Positions 37,393 through 46,420 of a DNA stretch of 64,000 bases are shown piece after piece. The position numbers were made by a program, and so were the translations under genes. Positions within the stretch are counted from its first letter, which is position 1. The number at the start of each line of letters is the position of its first letter. Source of the DNA: Acidobacteriota bacterium. GTDB lineage: Bacteria > Acidobacteriota > Terriglobia > Acidiferrales > UBA7541. Location of the stretch: contig QHYK01000071.1 in assembly GCA_003224085.1 (NCBI GenBank), positions 62,001 to 126,000 of the forward strand. Reading direction: 5' to 3'. The notes beneath the pieces are model-generated. The model was not told the origin of the DNA, searched no databases, and saw nothing but the letters and a program-made list of their open reading frames with translations.

Positions 37393-37593
37393 GCGAAGTT
37401 AAAGCGCACGACTACAAGAGCGACTTATGATCCTTCTGATTATAGGTGGGCTCTCACTGGCATCCCCCGATCCGGTCAGACTATCGGCTATCTTAACCCT
37501 TACGCCATTCCGACGCATACCTAACTTGCCGCCGTAGCGACCCGAGAGTTGTAGCTAATAGGTTGCATATGCCAAGGCCGACGGAGGTTGGCT

Positions 37594-38016
37594 ATGTTCC
37601 GGAAACCTCTACTTCCGCTATTGTTCGTTTTCTCAAGCGCGTGGATCATCGGTTGCGGCGCGCAGAAGGACATTGAAGCCGCTTCCGTGGCCGTGGCGCA
37701 ATTTCATGGCCAGCTCGACCATCAGGATTACCGCACCATTTACAAAAACGCAGACGAACGGTTCCGGGGAGCGAGCAAGCAAAATGATTTCTTCGCGCTC
37801 ATAACCGCCATCCATAACAAGCTCGGGACCGTGCAGCGATCTTCGCGGCAGGGCTTCTTTGTGAACTTTAACACTTCCGGAACAAGCATCCGGCTGACGT
37901 ACGCGACGAAATTCAGCGGCGGAGACGGGCAAGAAGAATTCCTCTGGAGCAAGAGCGGTGATAATTTTCGGCTTCTCGGCTATCACATTAATTGGAATGC
38001 GCTGATTTCGAAATAG
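37594..38016 (+). CDS. Lipoprotein with DUF4019-like fold
   Basis: ATG 37594 has GGAGG six bases upstream; 140 residues. The signal ends in a lipobox with Cys (SSAWIIGCGAQ). The mature part is a small alpha-plus-beta domain with AQFHGQLDHQDYRTIYKNAD and SIRLTYATKFSGGDGQEEFL. It is similar in layout to DUF4019/DUF3887-type proteins, which share a cystatin-like fold. It is probably anchored in the inner leaflet of the outer membrane. No function is known. Confidence 0.75.
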   Translation: MFRKPLLPLLFVFSSAWIIGCGAQKDIEAASVAVAQFHGQLDHQDYRTIYKNADERFRGASKQNDFFALITAIHNKLGTVQRSSRQGFFVNFNTSGTSIRLTYATKFSGGDGQEEFLWSKSGDNFRLLGYHINWNALISK

Positions 38017-38030
38017 GGCGCAGGCGGGCG

Positions 38031-39230
38031 TTAAGGCACGGGCACGGCGGTTTTGCGAGGCGGATTGAAGAAGGGAAGGGGAACAACCTTCGCGGAGACG
38101 GTGTGGCGCGCAGCTTCGACGGTCATTTCCATGCTGAGCGAAGTTCCCGGCTTGGAGCTTTCGCGGCTGACGGAAGCAAGCGCGATCATCTTCTTTAGCG
38201 TAGGAGACCAGGTGGTTGAGGTGGCTTTACCGGCTTGGCGGCCGCCGCGATACACGGGCACGGCGATGCGCGACGCCATGCTGGGCACCTGAGGCGCCAT
38301 CTTCAACTTGTCGTAGAGGGCTTCCACTTCGTTCCAATTGATTGCGAGGCCGACAAGCGCGCGCTGAGAGCCCTTTCTTGCTTCGTGGGCCAACGCCTCG
38401 CGGCCGACGAAATTTTCTTTCCTTAAATCCACCAATTTCCCGAGACCAACCTCAAAGGGCGAATATTTTTGCGATTCGATGAGCGCTTTTTTGCTGGAAA
38501 TGTAGTCGACTTCGATGAGGATGAGTCCCGCTTCGATGCGGGCGATGTCCAGAGCGATCATGCCGGCGGGATGAATGTCGAACGCTTTGCCCTTGGCGAC
38601 GAGCGCGTCCCAGACTTTCACGGCGTCAATCCAGGGCATCCAGATTTCGAAGCCCAGGTCGCCCGTGTAGCCGGTGCGGGAAATGTCCACGGGGACACCG
38701 GCGATTTTTCCACGAGTGAGGCGAAAATATTTCAGGTTGTCGATGGGGGCGTCGGTGACAGTGCGCAGGAGCCGACCAGACATGGGCCCTTGGAGCGCAA
38801 GAGCGGCAGTCTGCTCGGAAATGTCTTCCATGGATACGTCGAGGGCCAGCGCATTTTGCCGGAACCAGCGCAGACTGGGATCGGCGGCGGTCCACCGATA
38901 TTCATTTTCGCCAAGGCGCGTGATGGTGCCGTCGTCAATGACTTTGCCTTCCTGATCGCACCAGCAGCAGTAGATGACTTGATCCACCGCGACTTTGTTG
39001 ATGTCGCGGCAGATGACGCGGTTGACGAACTTCGTGGCGTCGCGGCCGGTGACGCGGTATTTGAAGAGCGGAGAAATGTCGATGAGCGCGGCGGAGTTGC
39101 GAATGGCGTTGTACTCGTGCTCATGATGCATCTCGTAGACGCTGACGGTGTAATAGCCCGACCACTCGCGGTAATTCAGACTTTCGCACAGCGCCAAGGT
39201 GCGCTCGTGAAAGGCAGTTCCGACCGGCAC
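38031..39230 (-). CDS. Aminomethyltransferase-like (GcvT family) folate-dependent protein
   Basis: GTG 39230 has GGGGAGGAAGC directly upstream; 399 residues. The GcvT fold is clear: YNAIRNSAALIDISPLFKYR, LALQGPMSGRLL, RLTRGKIAGVPVDISRTGYTGDLGFEIW (split here by position), and GMIALDIARIEAGLILIEVD. The folate-handling acid lies in the RTGYTGDLGFE segment. In the glycine cleavage system this protein moves a methylene group to tetrahydrofolate, but no gcvH or gcvP is near. Stand-alone members include dimethylglycine or sarcosine demethylase-type and dimethylsulfoniopropionate demethylase-type enzymes, so a different methyl donor is possible. It ends with an unusual basic C-terminal tail. Confidence 0.82.
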   Translation of the reverse strand: MPVGTAFHERTLALCESLNYREWSGYYTVSVYEMHHEHEYNAIRNSAALIDISPLFKYRVTGRDATKFVNRVICRDINKVAVDQVIYCCWCDQEGKVIDDGTITRLGENEYRWTAADPSLRWFRQNALALDVSMEDISEQTAALALQGPMSGRLLRTVTDAPIDNLKYFRLTRGKIAGVPVDISRTGYTGDLGFEIWMPWIDAVKVWDALVAKGKAFDIHPAGMIALDIARIEAGLILIEVDYISSKKALIESQKYSPFEVGLGKLVDLRKENFVGREALAHEARKGSQRALVGLAINWNEVEALYDKLKMAPQVPSMASRIAVPVYRGGRQAGKATSTTWSPTLKKMIALASVSRESSKPGTSLSMEMTVEAARHTVSAKVVPLPFFNPPRKTAVPVP

Positions 39231-39783
39231 GCTTCCTCCCCTATCGAAATATACTATAGCCGCCAGACGTGTTAGTCGTATCCCGATAAGTGGCGAGTTG
39301 GACCAGAACTTAGGCTGAGCCCAGCCGAAGCTGGCATCGCGCCTTTCCCCACAACGCGTTGAGGCTCACAATGCGTATACCGAGCGTCGCTCCTTTTTCT
39401 GCTTACAGATGAGGACATCAAGAAGCTCGAATATTTCAACCTGGCGATTGACCAGGATCCCGGCTTCGCTCGCAGCTAGTGCAGAGCTGGCGCTCGTCTA
39501 TTTCGCCACGGCTCTACCGGGACTGTCCACCGGTTGTGACATTCCAGAGAATCGAGAAAGCGATGCCGTGATAGCGCGGCAGCGGGTGAGGTAATTCAAA
39601 AATGGCAAGGTCGCGGCTCAGAGTGTATTCAGGTGCTGCTGGAGAAAGCTCAATCCGAGCCACGCACCAATGTCGACAAAAGGTCTTTTGCGCGTGCCCT
39701 TGTGCCGCATTCGGGGTGTCAGTAGAATGTGGAGTCTTTGCTTCCCGCATTTTTCTTATTGAGTCATACCGGAGCCAAACTGC
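39231..39783. other. Gene-free region between divergent genes
   Basis: This 550-bp stretch separates the GcvT-like gene (minus) from the oxidoreductase pair (plus). It contains a short TPR-like gene scrap around 39410-39510 and presumably promoters for both sides. I looked for a tandem glycine riboswitch upstream of the GcvT-like gene and saw none. Confidence 0.45.
39405..39510 (+). pseudogene. Scrap of a TPR-containing gene
   Basis: One frame reads DEDIKKLEYFNLAIDQDPGF and then stops at TAG (39477). A one-base shift gives ASAELALVYFA. Together these match one tetratricopeptide unit of the kind found after eukaryotic-like kinase or adenylate-cyclase domains (ALxYFxxAIDxDPxFAxAYA). No start, signal or further repeats remain. 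Confidence 0.45.
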
Positions 39784-41394
39784 ATGGGGCAGCACTACGG
39801 CGCCATCGTCATCGGCGGCGGCCATAACGGGCTAGTCAACGCGGCGTACCTCGCCAAAGCGGGGAAGAAAGTAGTCGTTCTGGAGCGACGGCACGTGCTG
39901 GGCGGGGCAGCCGTGACCGAGGAGATCTTCCCGGGCTTCCTTTTTTCTGAATGTTCTTACGTGGTCTCGTTGCTGCGGCCGGAAATTATCCGGGAGCTTG
40001 ATCTGCCCCGGCACGGACTGGAAATTTTGCCGTTGGACGGCACGTTTACTCCGATGCCGAACGGTGATTGCCTCTGGCGGGTAAACGATCATGCCAAAAC
40101 GATGCGCGAAATTCGGCGGCACTCGCGCGTGGACGCTGAAGCGTACGAAGAATTCTCGAAGATGATGGTGCCGATCTGCCGGTTCGTGAAGCCCATCCTC
40201 TCGATGATTCCGCCGGATCCGACGACGCTCCATCCGCGCGACCTCAGGCAGCTCCATTTTCTGCTGCAGCGCTTCCGCGAACTTTCTTCCGACGAACGCT
40301 ACACGCTGGTGCAGCTCATGACCATGAGCTCGGCGGATTTTCTCGACCAGTGGTTCGAAACCGATGTGCTGAAAGCCACCATGTCGGCGTCAGGCATCAT
40401 CGGCACGTTTCTTGGAATTCGCTCGCCTGGAACCGCATACGTTTTGTTGCACCACTACATGGGCGAAATTGACGGCGCGTTTCGCTCCTGGGGCTTCAGC
40501 CGTGGGGGCACCGGAGCCATTTCGAACGCAATCGCTTCGGCCGCGCGCGAATTGGGAGCGGAAATTCGCACGAAAGCGCCGGTGACGAAAATTCTGACCA
40601 AGCACGGGCGTGCTTGCGGCGTGGTGCTCCAGTCCGGAGAAGAAATTTCCGCGGACGTGGTTTCGTCGAGCGTAGATCCGCATCTGACGTTCGAGAAGTT
40701 TCTCGAGCCCAGCGAACTTCCCTCCGATTTTCTTGAAAGCGTGCGGCACTACAAGTTCCGCGGCTCTTCCGGCAAGGTCAATCTTGCGCTCGACGCGCTT
40801 CCCAATTTCAAGTGCCTGCCCGGTCCCGGCACGCATCTTCGCGGAGCGATTTCCGTTTCTCCCGGCATGGATTACATGGAGCGTGCCTACGACGACGCGA
40901 AGTACGGCCACTACTCGCGCCGCCCGTACATCGACATGGTGATTCCAAGCCTGACGGATCCGAGCGTGGCGCCTCCGGGAAAACACGTTCTTTCGTGTTT
41001 CGTGCAGTACGCTCCTTATAAACTGGCTGAGGGCACATGGGACGAGCAGCGCGAAGCTTTCGGCAACAACGTCATGGATACGATTGCGGAGTACGCGCCG
41101 AACATCAAGGACATCATCGTCGGCAAGCAAGTGCTGACGCCGCTCGACCTGGAGCGCGAATTTGGCCTTACACAAGGAAATATTTTTCAAGGCGAACTCT
41201 CTCTCGAACAGCTTTTCTTCCTGCGGCCGGTCGCTGGATGGGCGTACTACCGCACGCCGATCCACAACCTCTATATGTGCGGATCGTCCACGCATCCGGG
41301 CGGCGGCATTATGGGCGCCAACGGGCGTCTGGCGAGCCAAGTCATTCTGAAAAACTCGAAGTTCGGCCTCTCTCGCGCGAAGGCGGCGAACTGA
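39784..41394 (+). CDS. Phytoene-desaturase-like FAD-dependent oxidoreductase 1 (PYROXD2-type)
   Basis: The 536-residue protein starts with the dinucleotide-binding fold: VIGGGHNGLVNAAYLAKAGK (Gly11, Gly13, Gly16) and Glu34 in VVVLERR. A central helical domain follows, then the second FAD strand (AEIRTKAPVTKILT, RACGVVLQSGEEISADVVSS), and the C-terminal FAD site GSSTHPGGGIMGANGRLAS. The layout matches the phytoene-desaturase/PYROXD2 branch of flavin amine oxidase-like enzymes; no carotenoid genes are near, so carotenoid synthesis is unlikely. It has no signal peptide. A paralogue starts one base after its stop, so they are cotranscribed. Confidence 0.88.
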   Translation: MGQHYGAIVIGGGHNGLVNAAYLAKAGKKVVVLERRHVLGGAAVTEEIFPGFLFSECSYVVSLLRPEIIRELDLPRHGLEILPLDGTFTPMPNGDCLWRVNDHAKTMREIRRHSRVDAEAYEEFSKMMVPICRFVKPILSMIPPDPTTLHPRDLRQLHFLLQRFRELSSDERYTLVQLMTMSSADFLDQWFETDVLKATMSASGIIGTFLGIRSPGTAYVLLHHYMGEIDGAFRSWGFSRGGTGAISNAIASAARELGAEIRTKAPVTKILTKHGRACGVVLQSGEEISADVVSSSVDPHLTFEKFLEPSELPSDFLESVRHYKFRGSSGKVNLALDALPNFKCLPGPGTHLRGAISVSPGMDYMERAYDDAKYGHYSRRPYIDMVIPSLTDPSVAPPGKHVLSCFVQYAPYKLAEGTWDEQREAFGNNVMDTIAEYAPNIKDIIVGKQVLTPLDLEREFGLTQGNIFQGELSLEQLFFLRPVAGWAYYRTPIHNLYMCGSSTHPGGGIMGANGRLASQVILKNSKFGLSRAKAAN

Positions 41395-41395
41395 A

Positions 41396-42985
41396 ATGCC
41401 GCTCGGACAGCGCGTGGTTCTCATCGGCGGCGGCCACAATGCTCTGATCGCCGCTTTTTATCTGGCCAAGGGCGGATTCAAGCCGCTCGTTCTCGAACGC
41501 CGCGAAATGGCGGGTGGCGGCGCCATCACCGAAGAGTTTTATCCCGGTTTTCGCGCATCCACGCTGGCGCATACGACAGGGCCGCTGCGCGCCGACATTG
41601 TGCGCGACATGCAACTCTACCGCTTTAGCTGCGAGATGCTTTCTCCTGATCCGCGCGTGTTCGCCCCTGCGCCGGAAGGCGGAGCGCTGTTTTTCTACAA
41701 CCACGTCGCGAATACAGCGGCGGGCATCGCCCAGTTTTCAGAAAAGGATGCCCGGAAATATCCGGAATTCGCCGAGTCGCTCGAAGCCATTTCCGAAGTT
41801 CTCTCGCAGGTTGCTGCGATGACGCCGCCGGCGATCGACAAGCCCAGTCCCGAGGATTTCTGGAATCTTTTCAAAACGGGACGCGGCGTGCGCCGACTCG
41901 GAAAAGCGGGTATCTTCAACCTGTTCCGCTGGTCGCCCATGGCGGTTGCGGATTTTGTCGCGGAGTTCTTTGAAACAGAATTGCTCCGCGCGGTGATCGC
42001 AGCGCGTGGAATCTTCGGGAATGCGCTGGGTCCCTGGTCGGCTGGATCAACGGCAGTTCTGCTCCTTCGCGCCGCCGCGGATGCCCATCCCGTCGGTTCC
42101 GCTGCTTTTCCGCGGGGCGGCCTTGGCTCGCTCACCCGCGTGCTCGCCGAGTCCGCCAAGGAAGCGGGCGCGGAAATTCGTGTGGACGCGGAAGTTGCGC
42201 AGATTCGCGTCAAAGACGGCGCGGTCACCGGTGTTGTGCTCAAAAATGGCGAAGAAATCGCCGGAGAGGCCGTCGTTTCCGGCGTCGATCCGAAACGCAC
42301 TTTCTTTCATCTCATTGATCCTTCCCAGCTCGATCCTGTCTTCGCGAATCGCATCAAGAATTTTCGCGCGAAGGGCAACGTGGCGAAGGTGAATCTCGCG
42401 CTTGGCGGTTTGCCCAGTTTTTCCGCGCTCGAGAGCCGCGAGGATGCATTGCGAGCCCTCTCCGGCCGCATTCACATTGGGCCGGACATTGACTACCTGG
42501 AGCGCGCCTTCGACGATTCGAAGTACGGTGAGATTTCCAAAGCGCCTTATCTGGATGCCACCATGCCCACGATTCTCGATCCGGCGCTGGCGCCCGACGG
42601 CAAACATGTGCTCTCGGTTTACGTGCAGTGCGCTCCGTACAAGCTGAGAGAAGGGCATTGGGACTTGCGGCGACGGGACCTCAGCTTGACGGTGATCAAC
42701 GCACTTGGCGCCTACGCGCCGAATCTCTCCAGTTTGGTGGAAGGAGTGCAGGTCATCACGCCCGAGGACCTGGAAACCTGTTACGGCTTCACCGGGGGCC
42801 ACATTTTTCACGGCGAGCTTGCGCTGGACCAGCTCTTCACCATGCGGCCGGTGCTCGATTGGGCGCGCTACAAGACGCCCGTTCGCGGACTGTTCCTCTG
42901 TGGTTCCGGAACGCATCCTGGCAACGGCTTGACGGGCGCTAGCGGCGCGAACGCGGCGCGCGAAATCATCCGCGAACTGCGATAG
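41396..42985 (+). CDS. Phytoene-desaturase-like FAD-dependent oxidoreductase 2 (PYROXD2-type)
   Basis: This 529-residue paralogue follows with a 1-bp gap. The FAD-binding start is VLIGGGHNALIAAFYLAKGG (Gly11, Gly13; the third Gly is replaced by Ala16) with Glu34 in LVLERR. AEIRVDAEVAQIRVKDGAVT and ISGVDP-like strands match gene 1. The C-terminal FAD site reads GSGTHPGNGLTGASGANAAR, with small changes from gene 1. The shared architecture and overlap in length suggest an old tandem duplication with divergence. The pair could form a heterodimer or act on successive substrates; both are inference. Confidence 0.88.
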   Translation: MPLGQRVVLIGGGHNALIAAFYLAKGGFKPLVLERREMAGGGAITEEFYPGFRASTLAHTTGPLRADIVRDMQLYRFSCEMLSPDPRVFAPAPEGGALFFYNHVANTAAGIAQFSEKDARKYPEFAESLEAISEVLSQVAAMTPPAIDKPSPEDFWNLFKTGRGVRRLGKAGIFNLFRWSPMAVADFVAEFFETELLRAVIAARGIFGNALGPWSAGSTAVLLLRAAADAHPVGSAAFPRGGLGSLTRVLAESAKEAGAEIRVDAEVAQIRVKDGAVTGVVLKNGEEIAGEAVVSGVDPKRTFFHLIDPSQLDPVFANRIKNFRAKGNVAKVNLALGGLPSFSALESREDALRALSGRIHIGPDIDYLERAFDDSKYGEISKAPYLDATMPTILDPALAPDGKHVLSVYVQCAPYKLREGHWDLRRRDLSLTVINALGAYAPNLSSLVEGVQVITPEDLETCYGFTGGHIFHGELALDQLFTMRPVLDWARYKTPVRGLFLCGSGTHPGNGLTGASGANAAREIIRELR

Positions 42986-43061
42986 ATCACTGAGGCAAGG
43001 CCTGCAGTTTCGTAGTTCCTGTGTAGAATGGTGGGCCTGAATCTGTGGAGGTAAAGAGTTC

Positions 43062-43448
43062 ATGCCCTCGGAATATCTGCTCAAGACCGAACCTTCTGAA
43101 TATTCTTTTGCCGACTTGCAGCGCGACAAGGTCACAGAATGGGATGGCGTTTCGAATCCTGTCGCGCTGAAGAATCTTCGCGAGATGGCCCCGGGCACTC
43201 GGCTCATTATTTACGAAACCGGTGACAAAAAAACTGCCGTCGGCACTGCGACCGTCGTCTCCGTAGATGCTTCCAACCTCAAGAATCCCGTGGTCACCAT
43301 CAAGGCGGGAAAGCCTCTCGCGAAACCCACGACCCTGGCTCAAATCAAGTCCAATAAGCTCTTTACCCATTCGCCTTTGGTACGGCAGGGCCGTCTCTCG
43401 GTCGTTCCTCTCACCCCTGCCCAATACAAAGCACTGACTGGCGACTGA
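43062..43448 (+). CDS. EVE-domain protein
   Basis: The 128-residue protein is one EVE domain: MPSEYLLKTEPSEYSFADLQ, WDGVSNPVALKNLREMAPGT, LIIYETGDKKTAVGTATVVS and PLVRQGRLSVVPLTPAQY. GGAGG lies upstream. EVE domains are PUA-like folds that bind modified bases; bacterial stand-alone copies are widespread, and some are tied to RNA modification or to defence-linked restriction of modified DNA. No methylase or nuclease is adjacent, so a housekeeping role is more likely here. Confidence 0.92.
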   Translation: MPSEYLLKTEPSEYSFADLQRDKVTEWDGVSNPVALKNLREMAPGTRLIIYETGDKKTAVGTATVVSVDASNLKNPVVTIKAGKPLAKPTTLAQIKSNKLFTHSPLVRQGRLSVVPLTPAQYKALTGD

Positions 43449-43497
43449 TAGCTAAAACGCGCGTATGATGCGGAACGGCCCCAGGAGGCCGGTTTTC

Positions 43498-44562
43498 ATG
43501 AAACGCTCACTTCTTCTTTTCGCCCTGTTCTTTGCCGCGCCGGCGTTTGCGCAGCAGCCGCCGGAAATCCGTTTCCACTCCGCGCCGGACTTTCTGCAGC
43601 TTCCCTCTGATCTCTACCTTGGCGAAGTCACCGGCGTGGCGGTCAATTCGAAAGGACATGTTTTTGTGTTCTCGCGTGGCAGCACCACGGGGCCCGCTTA
43701 TGGCGCAGCCGCCGCGCAACTCCTGGAATTCGGCCCTGACGGAAAGTTTCTCCGCGAAATTGGCCATCATCTCTATGCTTGGTCGTTTGCACACACCGTA
43801 AAAGTCGACAAGGAGGACAACATCTGGGTCACCGACAAGGGCTCGGACATGGTGATCAAATTCAATCCCGAAGGCCGCGTCGCGCTCGTCTTCGGCCGCA
43901 AGCAAGAAGCTTCTGATGAAGGCACCGAACCGCTGAAGCACGTGAAGCCGCCGCTCCCCCCGGTGGACGGCATGTTCCGCCAGGTGACGGATGTCGCGTG
44001 GGATTCTGCGGGGAACACATACATCAGCGATGGCTACATCAATTCGCGTGTGGCGAAGGTGGATAAAGATGGCAATTGGCTGATGTCCTGGGGCGAGCCC
44101 GGCGCGGGGCCCGGCCAATTCAACACGCCGCACAGCATTGCGGTGGACACGCACGATAATATCTACGTCGCGGACCGCGGCAACCGCCGCATCCAGGTTT
44201 TCGATACTGCAGGAAGATTTCTTCGCCAGTTTGCGATTGACCTACCAACTCCTGCTGATGCGCGCCCCGCCATCGGCAATAAACCCAGCGCGACCACGGG
44301 CACGATGGCGCCGGGCGCGCCTTGGGCTATCTGCATTACGACCGGGCCAAATCAAGTTCTTTACGCCTCGGACGCTTTTCCCGGGCGCATTTACAAAATG
44401 ACTCTCGACGGCAAGGTTCTCGGGGTCCTGGGGAAGTCCGGGAAACAGCTTGGCCAATTCGGCTGGATCCACGAGATTGCGTGCCCCAGCGAAAACGAAC
44501 TTTTCGTCGCGGAACTTCTGAACTGGCGCATTCAGAAGCTGAACCTTGAGACGACACACTAG
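43498..44562 (+). CDS. Secreted NHL-repeat (peptidylglycine alpha-amidating-lyase-like) protein
   Basis: ATG 43498 follows AGGAGG and starts a signal peptide (MKRSLLLFALFFAAPAFAQQ). The 354-residue protein has NHL blades: GVAVNSKGHVFVFSRG, VKVDKEDNIWVTDKGSDMVI, DVAWDSAGNTYISDGYINSR, SIAVDTHDNIYVADRGNRRI and GWIHEIACPSENELFVAELL. The fold and order match the six-bladed propeller of the alpha-amidating lyase family, but bacterial members are mostly uncharacterised. It is probably periplasmic. Confidence 0.85.
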   Translation: MKRSLLLFALFFAAPAFAQQPPEIRFHSAPDFLQLPSDLYLGEVTGVAVNSKGHVFVFSRGSTTGPAYGAAAAQLLEFGPDGKFLREIGHHLYAWSFAHTVKVDKEDNIWVTDKGSDMVIKFNPEGRVALVFGRKQEASDEGTEPLKHVKPPLPPVDGMFRQVTDVAWDSAGNTYISDGYINSRVAKVDKDGNWLMSWGEPGAGPGQFNTPHSIAVDTHDNIYVADRGNRRIQVFDTAGRFLRQFAIDLPTPADARPAIGNKPSATTGTMAPGAPWAICITTGPNQVLYASDAFPGRIYKMTLDGKVLGVLGKSGKQLGQFGWIHEIACPSENELFVAELLNWRIQKLNLETTH

Positions 44563-44771
44563 CTTAGCAGCTAGAAACCTCCGGGTGGCTCAAAATTATC
44601 TATTGGTTCCGTCACATCCTTCCTGACTGGCGCGGAACTGGGCGTTATTCAGACCAAATGGATGAAGAAAGGGAATTCCCCGGGCCAGAGTTTTGAGTGA
44701 TATATCGAACCTGTGTTAATCTTTTCTCCCGCGCATGAATTCATTTTGGCGCTCGTAGCCCCGCAACTTTC

Positions 44772-46385
44772 ATGGCAAATACTCTTCTTCCGATTCAAGC
44801 GGTAGCGCGCAAACTCGAAATTCCCGAAAAATATTTCGAGAAAATCGGCTCGGACAGCGGGAAGGTTCGGCTCGAACTTCTTTCCGATCCGGCCTTCAAG
44901 AAGCGCGGCAAACTCATTATCGTCACGGCGACAACTCCTACTGCAGCGGGTGAAGGTAAAACGGTTACCTCGATTAGCCTCACACAGGGCCTTGCGCATA
45001 TCGGCAGGAAAGTGGTCATTACGTCCCGCGAGCCGTCGCTAGGGCCGGTTTTCGGCATGAAAGGAGGGGCGGCCGGCGGAGGGCTCTCGCAAATCGAGCC
45101 CAGCTCGAAGATCAATCTCCATTTCAATGGTGATTTTCACGCCATCTCTTCGGCGCACAACTTGCTTGCCGCGCTAGCGGATGCCCATTTGTTTCACGGC
45201 AATGACCTGCATCTCGATCCCGGGCAAATCACCTGGCCGCGCGCCATGGACATGAACGATCGCGCGCTGCGCCACATCCGCCTTTCGCTCGATAGCAAAA
45301 AGGAAGATGCCAATCGGCAGTCCGGCTTCATCATTACCGCGGCTTCGGAAATCATGGCCATCATCGCGTTGGCGCGGGACCGCAAGGATCTTCGCAAGAG
45401 GCTGCAAGCGATCGTTGTGGGCGTTACGCGGGACGGCAAGCCGGTTTGCGCGAAGGACCTTGCCGCGACGGGCGGCATGATGGCGCTGCTGAACGAAGCG
45501 ATTCTTCCCAATCTGGCGCAAACCACAGATGGCACGCCCGCTTTTGTTCATGCGGGACCCTTTGGGAACATCGCGCATGGAACGAGCAGCGTCGTCTCGC
45601 AGGAAATGGGATTGCGCCTCGCGGATTATGTCGTGAACGAATGCGGGTTTGCTGCCGATCTTGGCGCGGAGAAATATTTCGATATTGTCATGCAGCAATC
45701 GGAAATCGTGCCGTCCACGGCAGTCCTAGTCACGACGGTGCGAAGCATGAAAAACCAGGGAAAAGGGGACTTTGAGCGCGGGCTGCCGAACCTCGGGAAG
45801 CACATAGAAATCTTGAAGGGTTTCGGCGTGCCAATCGTCGCGGCGATCAATCGCTTTCCGGACGATTCGGAATCCGATCTGAAACGGCTGGCGGCATATT
45901 GCGCGGGGCGCGGAGTTGCCAGCGCACTTTCGGAAGGCTTCGCGAAGGGGGGCCCGGGCGCGAAAGAGCTGGCGGAAAAGGTAGTCGCGACCATTGAGAA
46001 AAACCCTTCGCCTGCCGTTCACGCCCGGTATTCTTTTGATGAGCCGCTGACGGATAAGATCAAGAAAGTGGCACAAGAAATTTATGGCGCTAGCGATCTG
46101 AAATTCTCCGACGAGGCGGCTGCCAAACTGAAGCAATTCTCCGACTGGGGTTATTCGAAATTGCCGGTTTGCATGGCGAAGACGCAATACTCCCTGTCCG
46201 ACAATCCTAAGCTGCTGGGCGCGCCCACCGGTTGGACACTCAACGTAACCGATGCTTCGCTTTCGGCCGGCGCTGGTTTTGTCGTCGTGATTTCCGGCAA
46301 CATGATGCTAATGCCTGGCCTGCCGAAAGTTTCTCGCGCCGCCTCGATCGATGCGGACGATTCGGGAAAAATCGTCGGCATCTAA
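44772..46385 (+). CDS. fhs: Formate-tetrahydrofolate ligase
   Basis: The 537-residue protein carries the nucleotide loop TPTAAGEGKT (55-64), the formyl-phosphate and folate region GKVVITSREPSLGPVFGMKG-like strand (here REPSLGPVFGMKGGAAGGGL), and LPKVSRAASIDADDSGKIVG at the end. It joins formate to tetrahydrofolate using ATP, giving 10-formyl-tetrahydrofolate, or runs in reverse to make ATP. It acts in the cytoplasm. In this window it is the one clearly assignable one-carbon enzyme and lies about 5.5 kb from a GcvT-like protein. A gene-free leader of about 210 bp precedes it; I see no recognisable riboswitch there. Confidence 0.96.
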   Translation: MANTLLPIQAVARKLEIPEKYFEKIGSDSGKVRLELLSDPAFKKRGKLIIVTATTPTAAGEGKTVTSISLTQGLAHIGRKVVITSREPSLGPVFGMKGGAAGGGLSQIEPSSKINLHFNGDFHAISSAHNLLAALADAHLFHGNDLHLDPGQITWPRAMDMNDRALRHIRLSLDSKKEDANRQSGFIITAASEIMAIIALARDRKDLRKRLQAIVVGVTRDGKPVCAKDLAATGGMMALLNEAILPNLAQTTDGTPAFVHAGPFGNIAHGTSSVVSQEMGLRLADYVVNECGFAADLGAEKYFDIVMQQSEIVPSTAVLVTTVRSMKNQGKGDFERGLPNLGKHIEILKGFGVPIVAAINRFPDDSESDLKRLAAYCAGRGVASALSEGFAKGGPGAKELAEKVVATIEKNPSPAVHARYSFDEPLTDKIKKVAQEIYGASDLKFSDEAAAKLKQFSDWGYSKLPVCMAKTQYSLSDNPKLLGAPTGWTLNVTDASLSAGAGFVVVISGNMMLMPGLPKVSRAASIDADDSGKIVGI

Positions 46386-46420
46386 AGCAGACTTCCGGTG
46401 TTGCGTAGAGAGAGAAGCGG

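Noticed and set aside
39231-39300. Glycine riboswitch upstream of the GcvT-like gene
   Set aside because: The conserved aptamer core and tandem layout are not visible; only a good ribosome-binding site is present.
39784-42985. Carotenoid synthesis genes
   Set aside because: No phytoene synthase, lycopene cyclase or geranylgeranyl synthase is present; the closest branch is PYROXD2-type.
43062-43448. EVE-domain gene as part of a modified-DNA restriction system
   Set aside because: No nuclease, methylase or modification gene is within 10 kb on either side.
44563-44771. Riboswitch or attenuator before fhs
   Set aside because: No recognisable fold for folate, SAM or other known classes; only AT-rich sequence is seen.
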